Under the pieces are notes generated by a model. The model searched no databases and was not told the origin of the DNA. It saw only the letters and a list, made by a program, of their open reading frames with translations. A stretch of 64,000 nt of DNA, from contig JABCTC010000003.1 in the NCBI GenBank assembly GCA_018238545.1, forward strand, positions 1 through 64,000. The letters are read 5' to 3'. Origin of the DNA: Candidatus Heimdallarchaeota archaeon. Lineage in GTDB: Archaea > Asgardarchaeota > Heimdallarchaeia > Heimdallarchaeales > Heimdallarchaeaceae. The translations under genes and the position numbers were made by a program. Shown here piece by piece: positions 36,104-48,300 of this stretch. Numbering within the stretch: the stretch's first letter is position 1; the number at the start of each line of letters is the position of its first letter.

Positions 36104-39100
36104 ATGCAAGGTAAACTCCGTACAATTATAGGTATTTTAATTTTAACAATTACAGTAAGTTCATCAGTCGCAATGGGTGTATTGCTTCCTCTTCACTCTT
36201 CGAATTTAATTACCCAAATATATACAGATATGGATAATAATGCTCGGTTGACAGAGAGTGATTTCTTTCCAAATGACGGAAGCGGTAATTACTCTGAATG
36301 GATGTATACAGGTGTAGGAACAAACACTTCAAAATTTGTTGATCAAGCAGTTTTTGAATTCTTCAATATTACAGATAGAGAGGCTTACCTCGACTACAAT
36401 ACGAAAATAGCGTACTTCTTTGTGCAAGGTGAACTAGTTTTTGACATTATTATTAATAAAACAGTTTTAGAATACGACGTAGAATCTGACTATGTAGTTT
36501 ATGCTTATAGAAAACAATTTCTCTTCAATGCAGAAGACTCATCCCTAACTGGTGATGAAACTGTTTTGAATTTCAACTATCTTTGGCCATATTATATTGA
36601 ACATTTTGGAAATGGATCAGAATATGGTTTTCAGAGTTTTATAGCATCAAAACTAATTCAAGAAGAATTAATCGGTTTTAATACATCACTAGGTTATACC
36701 TTTGATGAATTAGCTTATGCAGTTATGAATAGAACATATGCTGAAGAAGAAGGTATAGTGGATTTAGGCATCTATTTGCCCCACAATTGGTTAAGTGTAA
36801 GACCTGCTTTTCCAGATCTTAACTTTGATATTGCAACAAGTTATCAGATATTGTATGATGCTATATATAATGGTCATGATTACTCATTACTAACAGGCGA
36901 AGCTGGTTCAACTAAATACTTCCTTGATTTAGTAAGAGGTCTTGATTTTGAAGGACAATATGATTTGATTGTTGATGTTGAACAACTTTTAACAGATATT
37001 TATGGAATTGATACTCCACAAGAACAAGAATACGCAAAATCCCTTGCAGCCTATATGAATTATTTACTAGGAAAGCCTTCATTGGATTGGCTTTATGAAA
37101 ATCAAATATCATATGTTTGTGAAAGAACTGCTATGGATTGGGTATTAGGTATTGAAGATCCTCTTATGGATGGAAAAAGATTCCCCTTAGTTAACAATCA
37201 ATCATTATCAAGTTCAAGTATTGATTGGGATTTAGATTTGTATTATGCAGAAAAACTTGGATCATATGATGTAAATGATGTTGGTAAAATCATAGCAATA
37301 GCTAATATTCCAGGGTATTATTATTCTCAATCTATGGAACTATTCGTGGAAGATAACCTAGCTTACGTGATAGAAGGTGGAACTGATATTAAAATAGTTA
37401 ATATGACAGATCCCTTATTCAAAGCAATCGGTCAATTCGGAGACTTCATTCTTGACACTGCTCTTCCCAATCCTTCATACGATCCTATAGGCGTTGATGG
37501 TTATATTTCAAACCTTGTTGTAGTTGATTCATATATTTATGCAGTAGAAGGTGACACTGGATTAGAAATACTCAATGCAACCGACCCAAGTGCTATTTAC
37601 GAACTTGACCAGTGGGATAATTTTGGGAATGCTGATATGCGAGATGTTGATAACGCCGTTTTTGGAACATCAACTCCTTATGATGCTCTTATAATAGCAA
37701 ATGGACAACATGGTCTAACTTATGCCAGATTGCAAACTGAAGATAGAACAGTAAGTACAGTTGTTAATTTTGCAGGGTTATCTGGAGAGGCTTATTCCGT
37801 AGATGAATACAATGATTACGCTTTCGTAGGTTTAGGAATTGATGGAATTGATGTAGTTAGTATAGATGGTCTCGACGGTACAATGGCGCTTGAATATCAT
37901 TATGATTCAATCAATTTTGCAACATTCAATAACATTCTAGATGTTAAAGCAGAAAATGGATTCCTATACGTTCTTGATGCAGTTGAGGGATTGTTAATAT
38001 TCGATATATTGTTTAATGGTACTCTTATTGAACAAGGTCAATTTGCATATGGACCTACGGAAACACCTTACATTGATGTTTATGTTGAAGGAACTAATGC
38101 CTATTTAGCACAAGGAGATTATGGTCTTGTTGTAGTAGATATCTCTAACAAACTCAGTCCTTCTGAAAATGCCAGATTTGACGGTGCTGAACACAAAGGT
38201 TTAGCATACAGCGTATATGTTGATGGAAGTGATGTTTATCTTTCAGATTATTCTCAAGGACTGGTTCATCTCAATTATGTCTCTAACACCTTTTCAATTG
38301 CTAATAAAGATCAGTTACACACTTTCGTTGAAGCTTGGCAAAGCGAGAACAATATTCAATTCAATAATTGGCTTCTAAGTGATCCTGAATTCGAAGCAAA
38401 TGAAACATATGATTCATTCGGATTATACACATTTGTTGAAAGAGGTTTCAGACAACAATGGACAGAGTATTTCCTTAGACCTTACATCTTCTCCTCATTA
38501 ACAGATACAGCTCTGTTTGTTGATAAAACAGTATTAGTTTATACCGCACAAGCTCAGATACCATATCTACAAAATGAGGAAAACAGCCTGTATTGGATGC
38601 AAGACGCTAACTTCCTCAATGAAAGTTTCCAACATGCAGGAAGATGGAGCATCCTTCATGGGGTAGAATATCAAGCAACAGATTTTGATATTACTCATTC
38701 CTTCCCTGGTACATTACGAGATGAATTCCACATGCAATTCATGTTAGTAGAACCTAAAACAGGGTCTATAATTGAACGCAAAGATAGAGTACAATATAAT
38801 ACACGAGCTATAGACTATAAAGAGGCTTATTCACTTCTCAATAAGACTACATTCGGATACGAGTGGGAAGTCCCTGGGGCTAATTACGTCAATTTACCTG
38901 TTGATCACATCTACAAGACATGGCATGTTACATATCCAGCTTTACCTGGAGATATGGCAACACTCTTCTGGCAAGAAGATGTCTACAAAGCTACAAATAA
39001 TTTCTATGAAGTGTTAAGAGAAGACTTCTTAGATAAAATCGACAATGCTGATGCTCTGAGAACATTAGGTGCTTTTGGTTCAATGTTCAGTGTTGCCGCT

Positions 39101-39163
39101 GGTTTTATTGTAGCTTCTGTTGTGCTCAATTTCATGAAGAAGAGAGCAGAAATTCCAAAATAA
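36104..39163 (+). CDS. CD36/DUF3068-like ectodomain protein with inserted LVIVD propeller
   Basis: A 1019-residue protein with a transmembrane segment near each end (about 7-28 and 993-1012), so a large external domain. The N-terminal ectodomain reads like CD36/LIMP-2 or the related DUF3068 group: FEFFNITDREAY (84-95), then Y..RK.F.F....S.L.GDETVL...N (~133-158). Near the C-terminus EPKTGSIIERKDRVQYN (883-899) matches the CD36 P.TG......R.Q.N block. Between them, ~400-735, are six or so LVIVD-type beta-propeller blades (e.g. NLAYVIEG..DIKIVNMTDP, GYISNLVVV, DYGLVVVDIS). CD36 proteins bind and channel lipids. The homology is recognised by eye only. It has its own promoter and stands alone. Confidence 0.62.
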   Translation: MQGKLRTIIGILILTITVSSSVAMGVLLPLHSSNLITQIYTDMDNNARLTESDFFPNDGSGNYSEWMYTGVGTNTSKFVDQAVFEFFNITDREAYLDYNTKIAYFFVQGELVFDIIINKTVLEYDVESDYVVYAYRKQFLFNAEDSSLTGDETVLNFNYLWPYYIEHFGNGSEYGFQSFIASKLIQEELIGFNTSLGYTFDELAYAVMNRTYAEEEGIVDLGIYLPHNWLSVRPAFPDLNFDIATSYQILYDAIYNGHDYSLLTGEAGSTKYFLDLVRGLDFEGQYDLIVDVEQLLTDIYGIDTPQEQEYAKSLAAYMNYLLGKPSLDWLYENQISYVCERTAMDWVLGIEDPLMDGKRFPLVNNQSLSSSSIDWDLDLYYAEKLGSYDVNDVGKIIAIANIPGYYYSQSMELFVEDNLAYVIEGGTDIKIVNMTDPLFKAIGQFGDFILDTALPNPSYDPIGVDGYISNLVVVDSYIYAVEGDTGLEILNATDPSAIYELDQWDNFGNADMRDVDNAVFGTSTPYDALIIANGQHGLTYARLQTEDRTVSTVVNFAGLSGEAYSVDEYNDYAFVGLGIDGIDVVSIDGLDGTMALEYHYDSINFATFNNILDVKAENGFLYVLDAVEGLLIFDILFNGTLIEQGQFAYGPTETPYIDVYVEGTNAYLAQGDYGLVVVDISNKLSPSENARFDGAEHKGLAYSVYVDGSDVYLSDYSQGLVHLNYVSNTFSIANKDQLHTFVEAWQSENNIQFNNWLLSDPEFEANETYDSFGLYTFVERGFRQQWTEYFLRPYIFSSLTDTALFVDKTVLVYTAQAQIPYLQNEENSLYWMQDANFLNESFQHAGRWSILHGVEYQATDFDITHSFPGTLRDEFHMQFMLVEPKTGSIIERKDRVQYNTRAIDYKEAYSLLNKTTFGYEWEVPGANYVNLPVDHIYKTWHVTYPALPGDMATLFWQEDVYKATNNFYEVLREDFLDKIDNADALRTLGAFGSMFSVAAGFIVASVVLNFMKKRAEIPK

Positions 39164-39251
39164 AAGAATAAACTGCGCATTCTTTTCACTCTTTTTTTCT
39201 ATCTAAGTTTTTCAAAATGCCTGTCTAATCATTTTTGCCGGTAAAATTTAA

Positions 39252-39260
39252 CTTTAAATA
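39252..39260 (+). promoter_or_regulatory. Possible TATA box of the topoisomerase VI operon
   Basis: CTTTAAATA resembles an archaeal TATA element about 95 bp before the TTG start of the giant B subunit. Start codon choice is supported by AGAGGT a few bases before TTG 39355. Weak call. Confidence 0.35.
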
Positions 39261-39354
39261 GGTATAACAACAATATGATTTATATTGACAAGAACAGTCT
39301 CAATATTATTATATGTTAAGGGGACATATGACAAGAGGATAAGAGGTAAACACA

Positions 39355-42300
39355 TTGTCTGATGATACAAGAGCAAAGAAAATGTCAGCAGCTGCATTCT
39401 TCAATGATAACAAAGCAATAGCTGGCTTTGGAAATTCAATGAGGGCAGTATTTACGAGTATCAGAGAACTTGTAGAAAATGGTTTGGATGCAGCAGAAAT
39501 AAGGGGAGTCAACCCTGTTATTTCAGTTGACTTACGTAAGCTTTCTAGCAGAGAAATTAACGATCTGCTAGATGTTACACAATATAAAAAGTTGGAAAAG
39601 CATCTTGATTTTCTGCAGTTAACTTGTAGAGATAACGGTGTTGGGGTTCCAAGTAATCAAATAGCAGATTTGTTCGGACGAGTATTAACCGGAACTAAAT
39701 ACGGTGTGATTCAGACTCGTGGTCGATTTGGTCTTGGAGCAAAAATGTGTTTACTTCACTCTATGTCTTCAGTTGATCTACCTGCTCGTATCAAAAGTCG
39801 TTATTTTATGGATGATATGACTCATGAACTACATTTAATGATAGATCTTGAAAGAAATCAACCTATCGTCATGGAACAAAGAGAATATTTATCTGGAGAT
39901 CCAAATGCGCTAGAAGAACCGGGTGTTGAGATTAGCATAACCTTTACAGGTGCTTGGAGATTAGCAAAGAATAGCGTTAAAGAATACTTCAGACAGTTAG
40001 CAATTATTACTCCTTATGCAAGTTTTGATATAAAAGTTCCTGGTGATAAGGAAGGAGAATATGAGGAATTACATTATGTGAATGTGGTAGATGATATGCC
40101 TTCCCCTCCCCAGCACGTTAAAATTCATCCTTGGGGTTGTGATATCACTCAATTCAAATCAGAATTATCTTCAACTAAAGCTAAAAAAATGAAGAAATTT
40201 CTTGCAGAACATTTTATGGGAGTAACAGAAGAAATTGCTGAAGATTTCTTCCAGTTATTGGAAATCGACCCAAACAAATCACCTTCGAATATAACTTCAA
40301 AAGAAATTCGAAGAATAGTTCACGAAGGTTTTGTTAAAGCTTATCAAGAAGCCAAGGATGTTAAGAGGAAACGAGATAGGATATTTCAGTTTGACCCACC
40401 TAGAGGAGATGCTCTTTCTCCATTAGGTGCAGGAAGATTAAGGAAAGGTCTCGAGAAAGAATTACAACCAAAATTTGTTGAAGCGGTTACAAGACCTCCT
40501 AAGGCTTATTCTGGTCATCCTTTCGCAATTGAAGCAACAATGGGTTATGGTGGGGGAGTAAATGAAGCAGCTCAAGCTAAAGGAACTACCGTCCACGACA
40601 ATAAGATAATTTACAGGTATGCTAATAGAATCCCTCTTATTTTTGGGGCTGGAAATGATGTTATCACTCAAGTCGTTTCCTCTATTCGGTGGAACGATTA
40701 TGGACTAACTAGACAGTCTGACCCTCTTGCCATCGCTGTTTCGTTAGTCAGTACAAAAATACCTTTCCCTGAGACAAGTAAAGAATATATTTCTAATGTT
40801 CCTGAAATTGAAGAAGAAATAAGATTAGCTCTGATGCAATTAGGAAGGAGACTTAAAACCTTTTTGAGCAGAGCAAAACGAAGAAAGAGAGAACATGCTC
40901 GATTATCAAGATTTGTTAAATCAGCACCAGTAATAATTGAAAATCTCACTCAAATTCTTGAAGATGAGAACCTTAAATTTACCGATTTCCGACTAGAAAC
41001 AGATCGGATTTCTGCAGCTCTCGCTCATGGTACTCCGAGGAAGGTTCGCCTTTATATGCCAATTGGAAAGCGGTTATTCGGAGCAAATATTTGGTGCCCA
41101 AATAATATTCAAACTACATTAAAGAATAACAATGTTGAGTCAGTTGCAGAATTTTTACTCAAAGATTCAAAAGAATTAGTTACAATCCTTCAATTAACAG
41201 AATCTCAAGTTTACGACATAAAATTAAGAACCATTTCTGAATTGGATAGAGACAACTTGAGTCCAAATTTTGACACAAAGACCTTAGTATCTCGTCTTGT
41301 TGAAAGAAGGTTCTCCTCCGAAGGTGAAAGAAAATTCATTTCCCTAAAAGATGCATTATTTAGGCGATGGATACAAAATGTTTACCACTATTTAGCAACG
41401 GATTTCGAAAAATTACGTAATGTCTCCGGAATGCTTGAGAAATTTTTTGAAACTAAAAAAGACGAATTACTTAATGATTATTTAGCTAAAGGAGCTAAAA
41501 CAAGTAAAAATACCATATTAACAATAGACAAAGCTATTGCTACTTACGCTAAAGCATCAGATTTAAAGAAAGAACAACTTTACCCTCCTTTTAAATATTT
41601 AAAATCTGAAACTGACAATGTTCTTGGAGAAGATTTATCGATAGAAGAATTTCTTTACCAGACTGTACAACCCACATCTATCAACTATCATCCAGAAATA
41701 ACTCGAACACTTATCGAGTATCTGAAAATTGTATTTACCCACATCAAAAACAAATTCCCTGCTTTCGCAACAACCAGTATAACAAAAATGCAACCTGATT
41801 GGACAGACGGTTATACAAAAAACGCTTTCCACAGAAGAAAGATAAAAACTGTTGGTGATTTTCTAAACCATTCTACTGATGATCTTATCGACATAAAAGA
41901 ACTGGAAAGAATAATGTATGAACAATACATTGAACTGATCACATTAAATACCAAATCTGTTCCTTTGAATGATTTCTCTTTTGTTGAGATTCAACAGCTA
42001 AAAGAAGAAGAAAACCGTATTAAGAGAGTTTTGGCTAAACACGGAATAAAAACCCTTGCTCAGTTCTTAAGTTATCCCTCTGAATCGATTTTACTTAAGA
42101 AGTTTGATACTTTAAGTGCTCTTCTGCTCAAGGAATCAAAATTCAAATTATTTACAAATTTACACGATACTAATAGAATTATTAATCAATCTTACATCAA
42201 AGTTATTCCTAAAAATGTTGAAACAGAATTAGTGAAAAATCAAATATTTACAACTTCTACCTTTTTAGCCAAATCTTCTGTAATTTTGAAGAAAATGGGC

Positions 42301-45300
42301 ATGAAGAAAAAAGATATTGAGAAAGCAAAGAAAGAACTTGGTACACCTTTACAGAATTGGGTTGATCATGATGAAATTCTCAAGAAATGTGGTATAGTAG
42401 TTTTAGAAGAATTATTCTTCAATGACGCCTCTGAATATAATCTCACAACTGAAGAAAGTAAGAAATATACTGAAAATATCATTTTCCTCCGTACGCCATT
42501 AGTTTTTGTGTTACCTGAATTAAGAAGTTCTTCTTATCTTCTTACTGAAATTGGCATCAATAATATTGGTCGTTTTTTGATATGGTCTAATACTGAACTT
42601 TCAGATATCCTTTATCTATCTGTCAATGAAATAAAAGCTCTAAAGAAGAAAATTGCCTTTCAAAAACAAATTCAATCAAAAGAAGAACTGAAGAAAGATT
42701 TAGTACTTTTTTCAAGGCACTATCCCAATTTAGTGAAATATTTTGGTAATGAAACACCATCGATTCAGGATTTGTATTATGCTTACCAATCAGAGAATTT
42801 CTCGCTTAATACAGGTTTTTGGAAGAAATTATACAAATTGAGTGAACTATCTCAACAAGAAGCTGTTGATTTAGTACATCTTTATCCAAAGAACTTCAAA
42901 GATATAGAGACGGTGAAAGATGCTCTTCTACGCTTGAAATCGAGGAATGTTGAAACTATACGTCAATTCATGGAATTACAACCAGAGATAATTGAATCAA
43001 AATTGAGTAACTCAAAGGAAAGAAAAGTTGCATTAGATCTTTATGATAAAATACTATTCAGAAGATTTGAAGGAGAACAGGAACTTCATAAACAAATACT
43101 TCTTCTTAGTGAGTATGATGAACTTCAAAGAAATTTTGGATCTCCTATCTCTAGAATCCCTGAACTTACTCTAGAGGAATTGGAAAAATTCCGAAGCCAC
43201 GATATACTAGCTGTTCATCAAATATTCGATTATACAGTTGATGAAATTGCTACTTTGCTTGGTCGTGACAAAGGCTCGGTTCAACACTTCATGGAAAGCT
43301 TTACACTCTTACGGAAAGGAACACCGTTTTTTGAGAAAGCAGATAGAAACAGATACAAATCACTTGTTTCCTTTGAATTTGAGGATTTAGAACGATTTTC
43401 TTCCATAGAGATTCAATCCCTTATTCAAGCTGGCTATGCTTCAGTTGACCAGATTTTTTACCTCACACACCCACTTACTTTTTCCTCTTCCATTCTAAAT
43501 TGGAATGTTGTAGACAAATTTAGAAAATTATTACGATCTCCACTTACATTGGTTACATGGGAAAAATCAGTTAAGTTAAAATCTTTTGATGAGGTTAAAA
43601 ATAAAGAAGTTGAGGTTGTGGATATTCAGATTTCTACATTAACTACTTCACAATTAACCGTTTTGCAGAATCAAGGCATTTCAAGAATCATCGATCTTCT
43701 TGTAAGTGAACCAGAAACGCTTTCAGAATCTCTTAACATCAGTTTGGATGAAGCTAAGATGCTTCAGAAAGATATCAGAATTATTGATACTGGAACTGAT
43801 TTAGCAGATTTAGACATCTTCAAATCAGAAATTGTTGATCAATTAGAAGAAAACAACATCTTAACTCTTGAGGATTTATATTTCTCAACTACGAAGAGTA
43901 AATGGCGAGTTAAGGAAGTTCCATGGGATATCATTATGTCATTCAAAAGTGTCCTCAACCTCCCCCTTGCACATTTGTCAGATATGTTGGATGAAGATAT
44001 TATAGTTGCATTAGAGGGCGCAAATGTTAAAACTCTATTAGGATTTATTCTTACAACTCCTGAAAGTTTAATGAATAAAACTGGTATACCTGATGAAAGA
44101 TTCGAAACAATAAAACGCGGATTGGATATCTCCGATATATTCAGTTATTTCTCACTTCCAAGTTATTTTCTTCCAAATTTAACCTTCCAGCAAACCGAAA
44201 TTCTACAAGAAAATGGCATTAAATCGGTTGCAGAATTTGTAAATAGCTCTCCACAGAAAATTAACAAACTAATCAAAGTAACTGCAAAGCAGTTTCGAGA
44301 AATCACTACGGCTTTAACCACTCAAAACCTCCAAGCTCTTTACGATGAGAAAGGTATCTTTGCTTTTGAAACAAAGCTCTTCGATAAAATGGAACAACGG
44401 CAATTGGGCAGAGATTCAATATTTGAATTTGATAGGTTTCAAACTATCCAAGAAATATACTATACGTTGAATAGAGATTTCTATTCAAATAATCAAAACC
44501 TGTGGGGAAAGGTCTCGGCAATCCAGAAAGTATTATTACTTCCTCTGCACATATTCACCGAAATTTCTGAATATGCTCTTGAGATTATGAGTCAAAACAG
44601 TATTGATTTTGTTTATCAGCTACTCTTTATTCTTGATGCAGATATTACTGATCCCTTATTATTCAGAACTGTATCAACTTATTCTTCAAAAATAATTGAG
44701 ATGAGAGCATTTCATTACTTTTCTAAGCTCCCTGCTTCTGTTTATAACTCAAGTTATTTCAAAAAAATATTGAAGGATACTGACAACAAATCTCTATCTG
44801 ATGTTATTACTGATGAGAAGATTATCAAAGATTTATCTGCTAAGGATAAACAATACCTATATGAAAATTATAACTTAACTCTCATTCGATCAATTCTAGA
44901 ATTACCTCTAAGGATTACTCCTTACTTTACAAGAATAAAGAAAGTTAGAAGAGAAGAATATAAAAATACAAAAATCGGAGATGTTTTTGATATTGATTTA
45001 GAGGAGCACTCTGCTCTGTCTTCTTTTTACTCTAGATTACTTGAAGAAAATTCTTTCAACAAATTAATCTCACAATTAACTATCCCTATATCTTCAATGG
45101 GATTACCTCGCGAACTTGCATTGAAGCTAAGCAAATCCTCTATAGGTACGTTATTAGCTTTCTATTCTACTCCTGAGAAACAAGTTTCTGAAATCTCTGG
45201 TTTCTCACAGAAGAATATTCGAGAAATAAAAGATGAATTAAAATATTCCAACATTGTTTCTATCCGAGTTTCACAAGCTCATAAAATTAAACCCTCTTCC

Positions 45301-48300
45301 TTTGCATCAGAAAAACAAATTTTTGACCTTATGGGGAGATCGATATCGGATATTGAGTCTCTCTTCTACTCCGCAGAACATTTAGGAATCTCAAAATGCC
45401 TTCCCATTGAAAATTATAAGAAAATCAAGGAAATTCTATCAGGATCTATAAGATTCATAGGATTTCTTTCATTTGATGAAATAAGGCGGTTGGAGTATCA
45501 TAATATTAATTCAATAATAGATTTTGCTCTACTCTCGAAAAAAGAACTTTTCACTATTACACAGAATCCAATTTACAAGGAATTTCATGTTCTAGATCTG
45601 ATTTCTTTTGATGAATTATCAGAAAAAAGGATTCAAGCTGCTATACCCCTCTCTCTGTGTCCCTCGATAGAAGAAGACTATTTAGATAAAATCAAAGAAA
45701 TAGGAATCAACTCTATTCAAGATTTTATCTCTAGAATGCCAGAAATTAGAGAATCTCATCCTCATTTAGTGAAATTAGATATCTTCCGCGAAGTGCAAAT
45801 GTATCTGTCCTCTGTTGCTTATATCGGACTTCCAAATGAAAGCGTTCAAAAACTGATTTACTCAGGTGTTGGCGATATTTTATCTTTCATTACTGAAGAT
45901 CCTTCAACTATCTCTCTGATTCTTGGAATAAGTGAGAAACAAGTTGAGAAATATAGCAAACTTGCTGTTCCAAGTAATTTGGTCACAGAAGTCGACAACA
46001 AAGGTGTTCTTCTCACTGAATTTTCAGCGTTATCTAAAGGAAGAAGAAATTCCTTACTTAAATCTGGTAAAGAAACAGTTCAAGATCTATTTAGTTCCCG
46101 TTATCAAGCATATTCTCAATCTAACATCTCTGATGTGTTAATGAGCGAATTTATTGAAAGTTGTAATGTGTCTTTATACAGAATTGAAGAAATTGAACCA
46201 GAAATTAAAGCTAAACTTTCAAAGAGTGAAATAACTAGGATTATTGACTTATTATGTAGTACTGATGCAGAACTAAAGAAAGCTCTTGATGGTAAACTCC
46301 CAAAAGAGTTTAAGCAAATTAGAAAAGGTCAGTTTACTTTAACAAAAGGCATTCCACTAATTTTGAATGAACCTTTGCAGGATATTATTAGAGAACTTAA
46401 TATCGAACCTTCCAACAAAAAAGTTGAGGACATGTTTGGTTTTGTACCCGAATTTCTACTTCAATTTACAGAATCTGAAAGGATTGAAAAAGACAAGAAT
46501 TTGGCTTTTCTTGAACAGATAGTTAGTTTCTTGAGTCTTAATATACTATCATTACCATTATTTAATACAACTACTAAACTAATTCTTTGGAACCGTGGAA
46601 TCCGACATGTTATAGAACTTTTATCTACTAATATGAACACAATTGATGGTATCCCATTTCAAGTAATATCAGAGGTTCGCTCTTTCCAGAAAGAATTTAG
46701 TTTAACTAGAAGCATGTCAGAGACATTGTCACCATACATTGATGATGTACTCATCTTGCCTGCAAAGAAGCAAGCTAAATTCCAGAATTATGGTCTCACT
46801 AATGCATTGTTATTTGTTGATTTTATACCTCATCCTATATTCAGTTTCACAGCAAGTGAGCAATCTATTCTCAGGATTGTTTCAAATAACATGTTCAAAC
46901 CTATAGCCTGGTTATCTTCAGATATGTCATTTAAGATAGAAGATATGAATTTACTTATTCAAAATAGAGCAATAAATATCCTTTCAGCTCTTCTTTTGTT
47001 ATCTGATCAAAATGATACTAAAGTTCTAGAAACTTTATCTAATAAATACTACAAATCGATTTCTACTTACCTAAATTCATCAATCTTACAATTTAGTGCT
47101 CCTGAATGGGCCTTGCAATTAACAGATACAAAGATAATAACTGATTCTAACAGTTTGAAGATACTAAAGAAAGATAATATCTCTTATCTTGATGAATTTT
47201 TAACACTAGAAAGCAAGTTCTTGAATAACCCTAATCTTGTAGCAGAGATTTTGCCAAAATTACTCTCCCTAAAGAGTCTCCCTATTTCCTCTATCAGTGA
47301 TCTATCACCCAGTAACATTCAAAAATTAAAACGTTCAAGAATAAATAATGTTTATGAGTTTCTTGTTTTTCCAGCTCCGTTGCTTTCAAATCTTCTGTCG
47401 ATTTCTGTTGAGAATGTTAACGCAATTAAATCTTCAATTGATCTTTCATCATTGGAAAAAACAGCTAAGCTTACAGGTTTAGATCTAGAGCTCTTCCCAG
47501 AACTTTCCCAAGATTCTAGAACAATTCTTCAAAGAAGAGGTTGCGTATCTCTGAATCAAGCATCAAAAATGGATCTAGACTTGATTCCACTTCTTTCAGA
47601 AGATAAAGCGATTCTACAAAATCTAATAGCTATGTTGTTTACTCCTACTACATTAATTGGAAAAATACTTAAATTAACAAAAAATGAAATTGATGAATTA
47701 TTGGTTCAGAACGTATGTACCTATGCAGACCTGTTGGAGCTTCCTCAAAAAACATGGCCAGCAAAAATAAGGAAGAGTCTTTCTGATAAGGATTCTGATC
47801 CAACATACCTTATCAAGAATCTACAGAACCTTGAGAAATTCGGAGTACCTATAGAAAAGTTAGATTTAGCGAAAAGTGTAACTAAATCTTTGGTAGAAGC
47901 AGGAATTGTGACAATTGATCATCTATACTATCTACCCATAGCCTATGTAAGTGCAAGAAGTAAAGTTAAACAGCATATTCTTGAAGAAATAAAGAAGAAA
48001 TTATCATATAATATTAATTTCCTTCAAGATATCTCACTTACAACTTTATCTGTTTGCTATTCAAAAGATTCATTCACGATAATTAGTTGCTTGATTTATT
48101 GGAATGGTTTATCGAAAGATGTAAGAACAGACTTAGAAGGTTCTTTAGACAGTATCAAATTAATTGAAGAAACAAGTTTTATAGAACCACTGACTCCAAC
48201 GGAAACAAAGTTAAAATCAATAGGTATTTTCTCCTTAAGATCATTCATTTTATCTCCTCAGATTAAGAAAGAAGCAGGCTTAACAACCAAACTTTTACCA

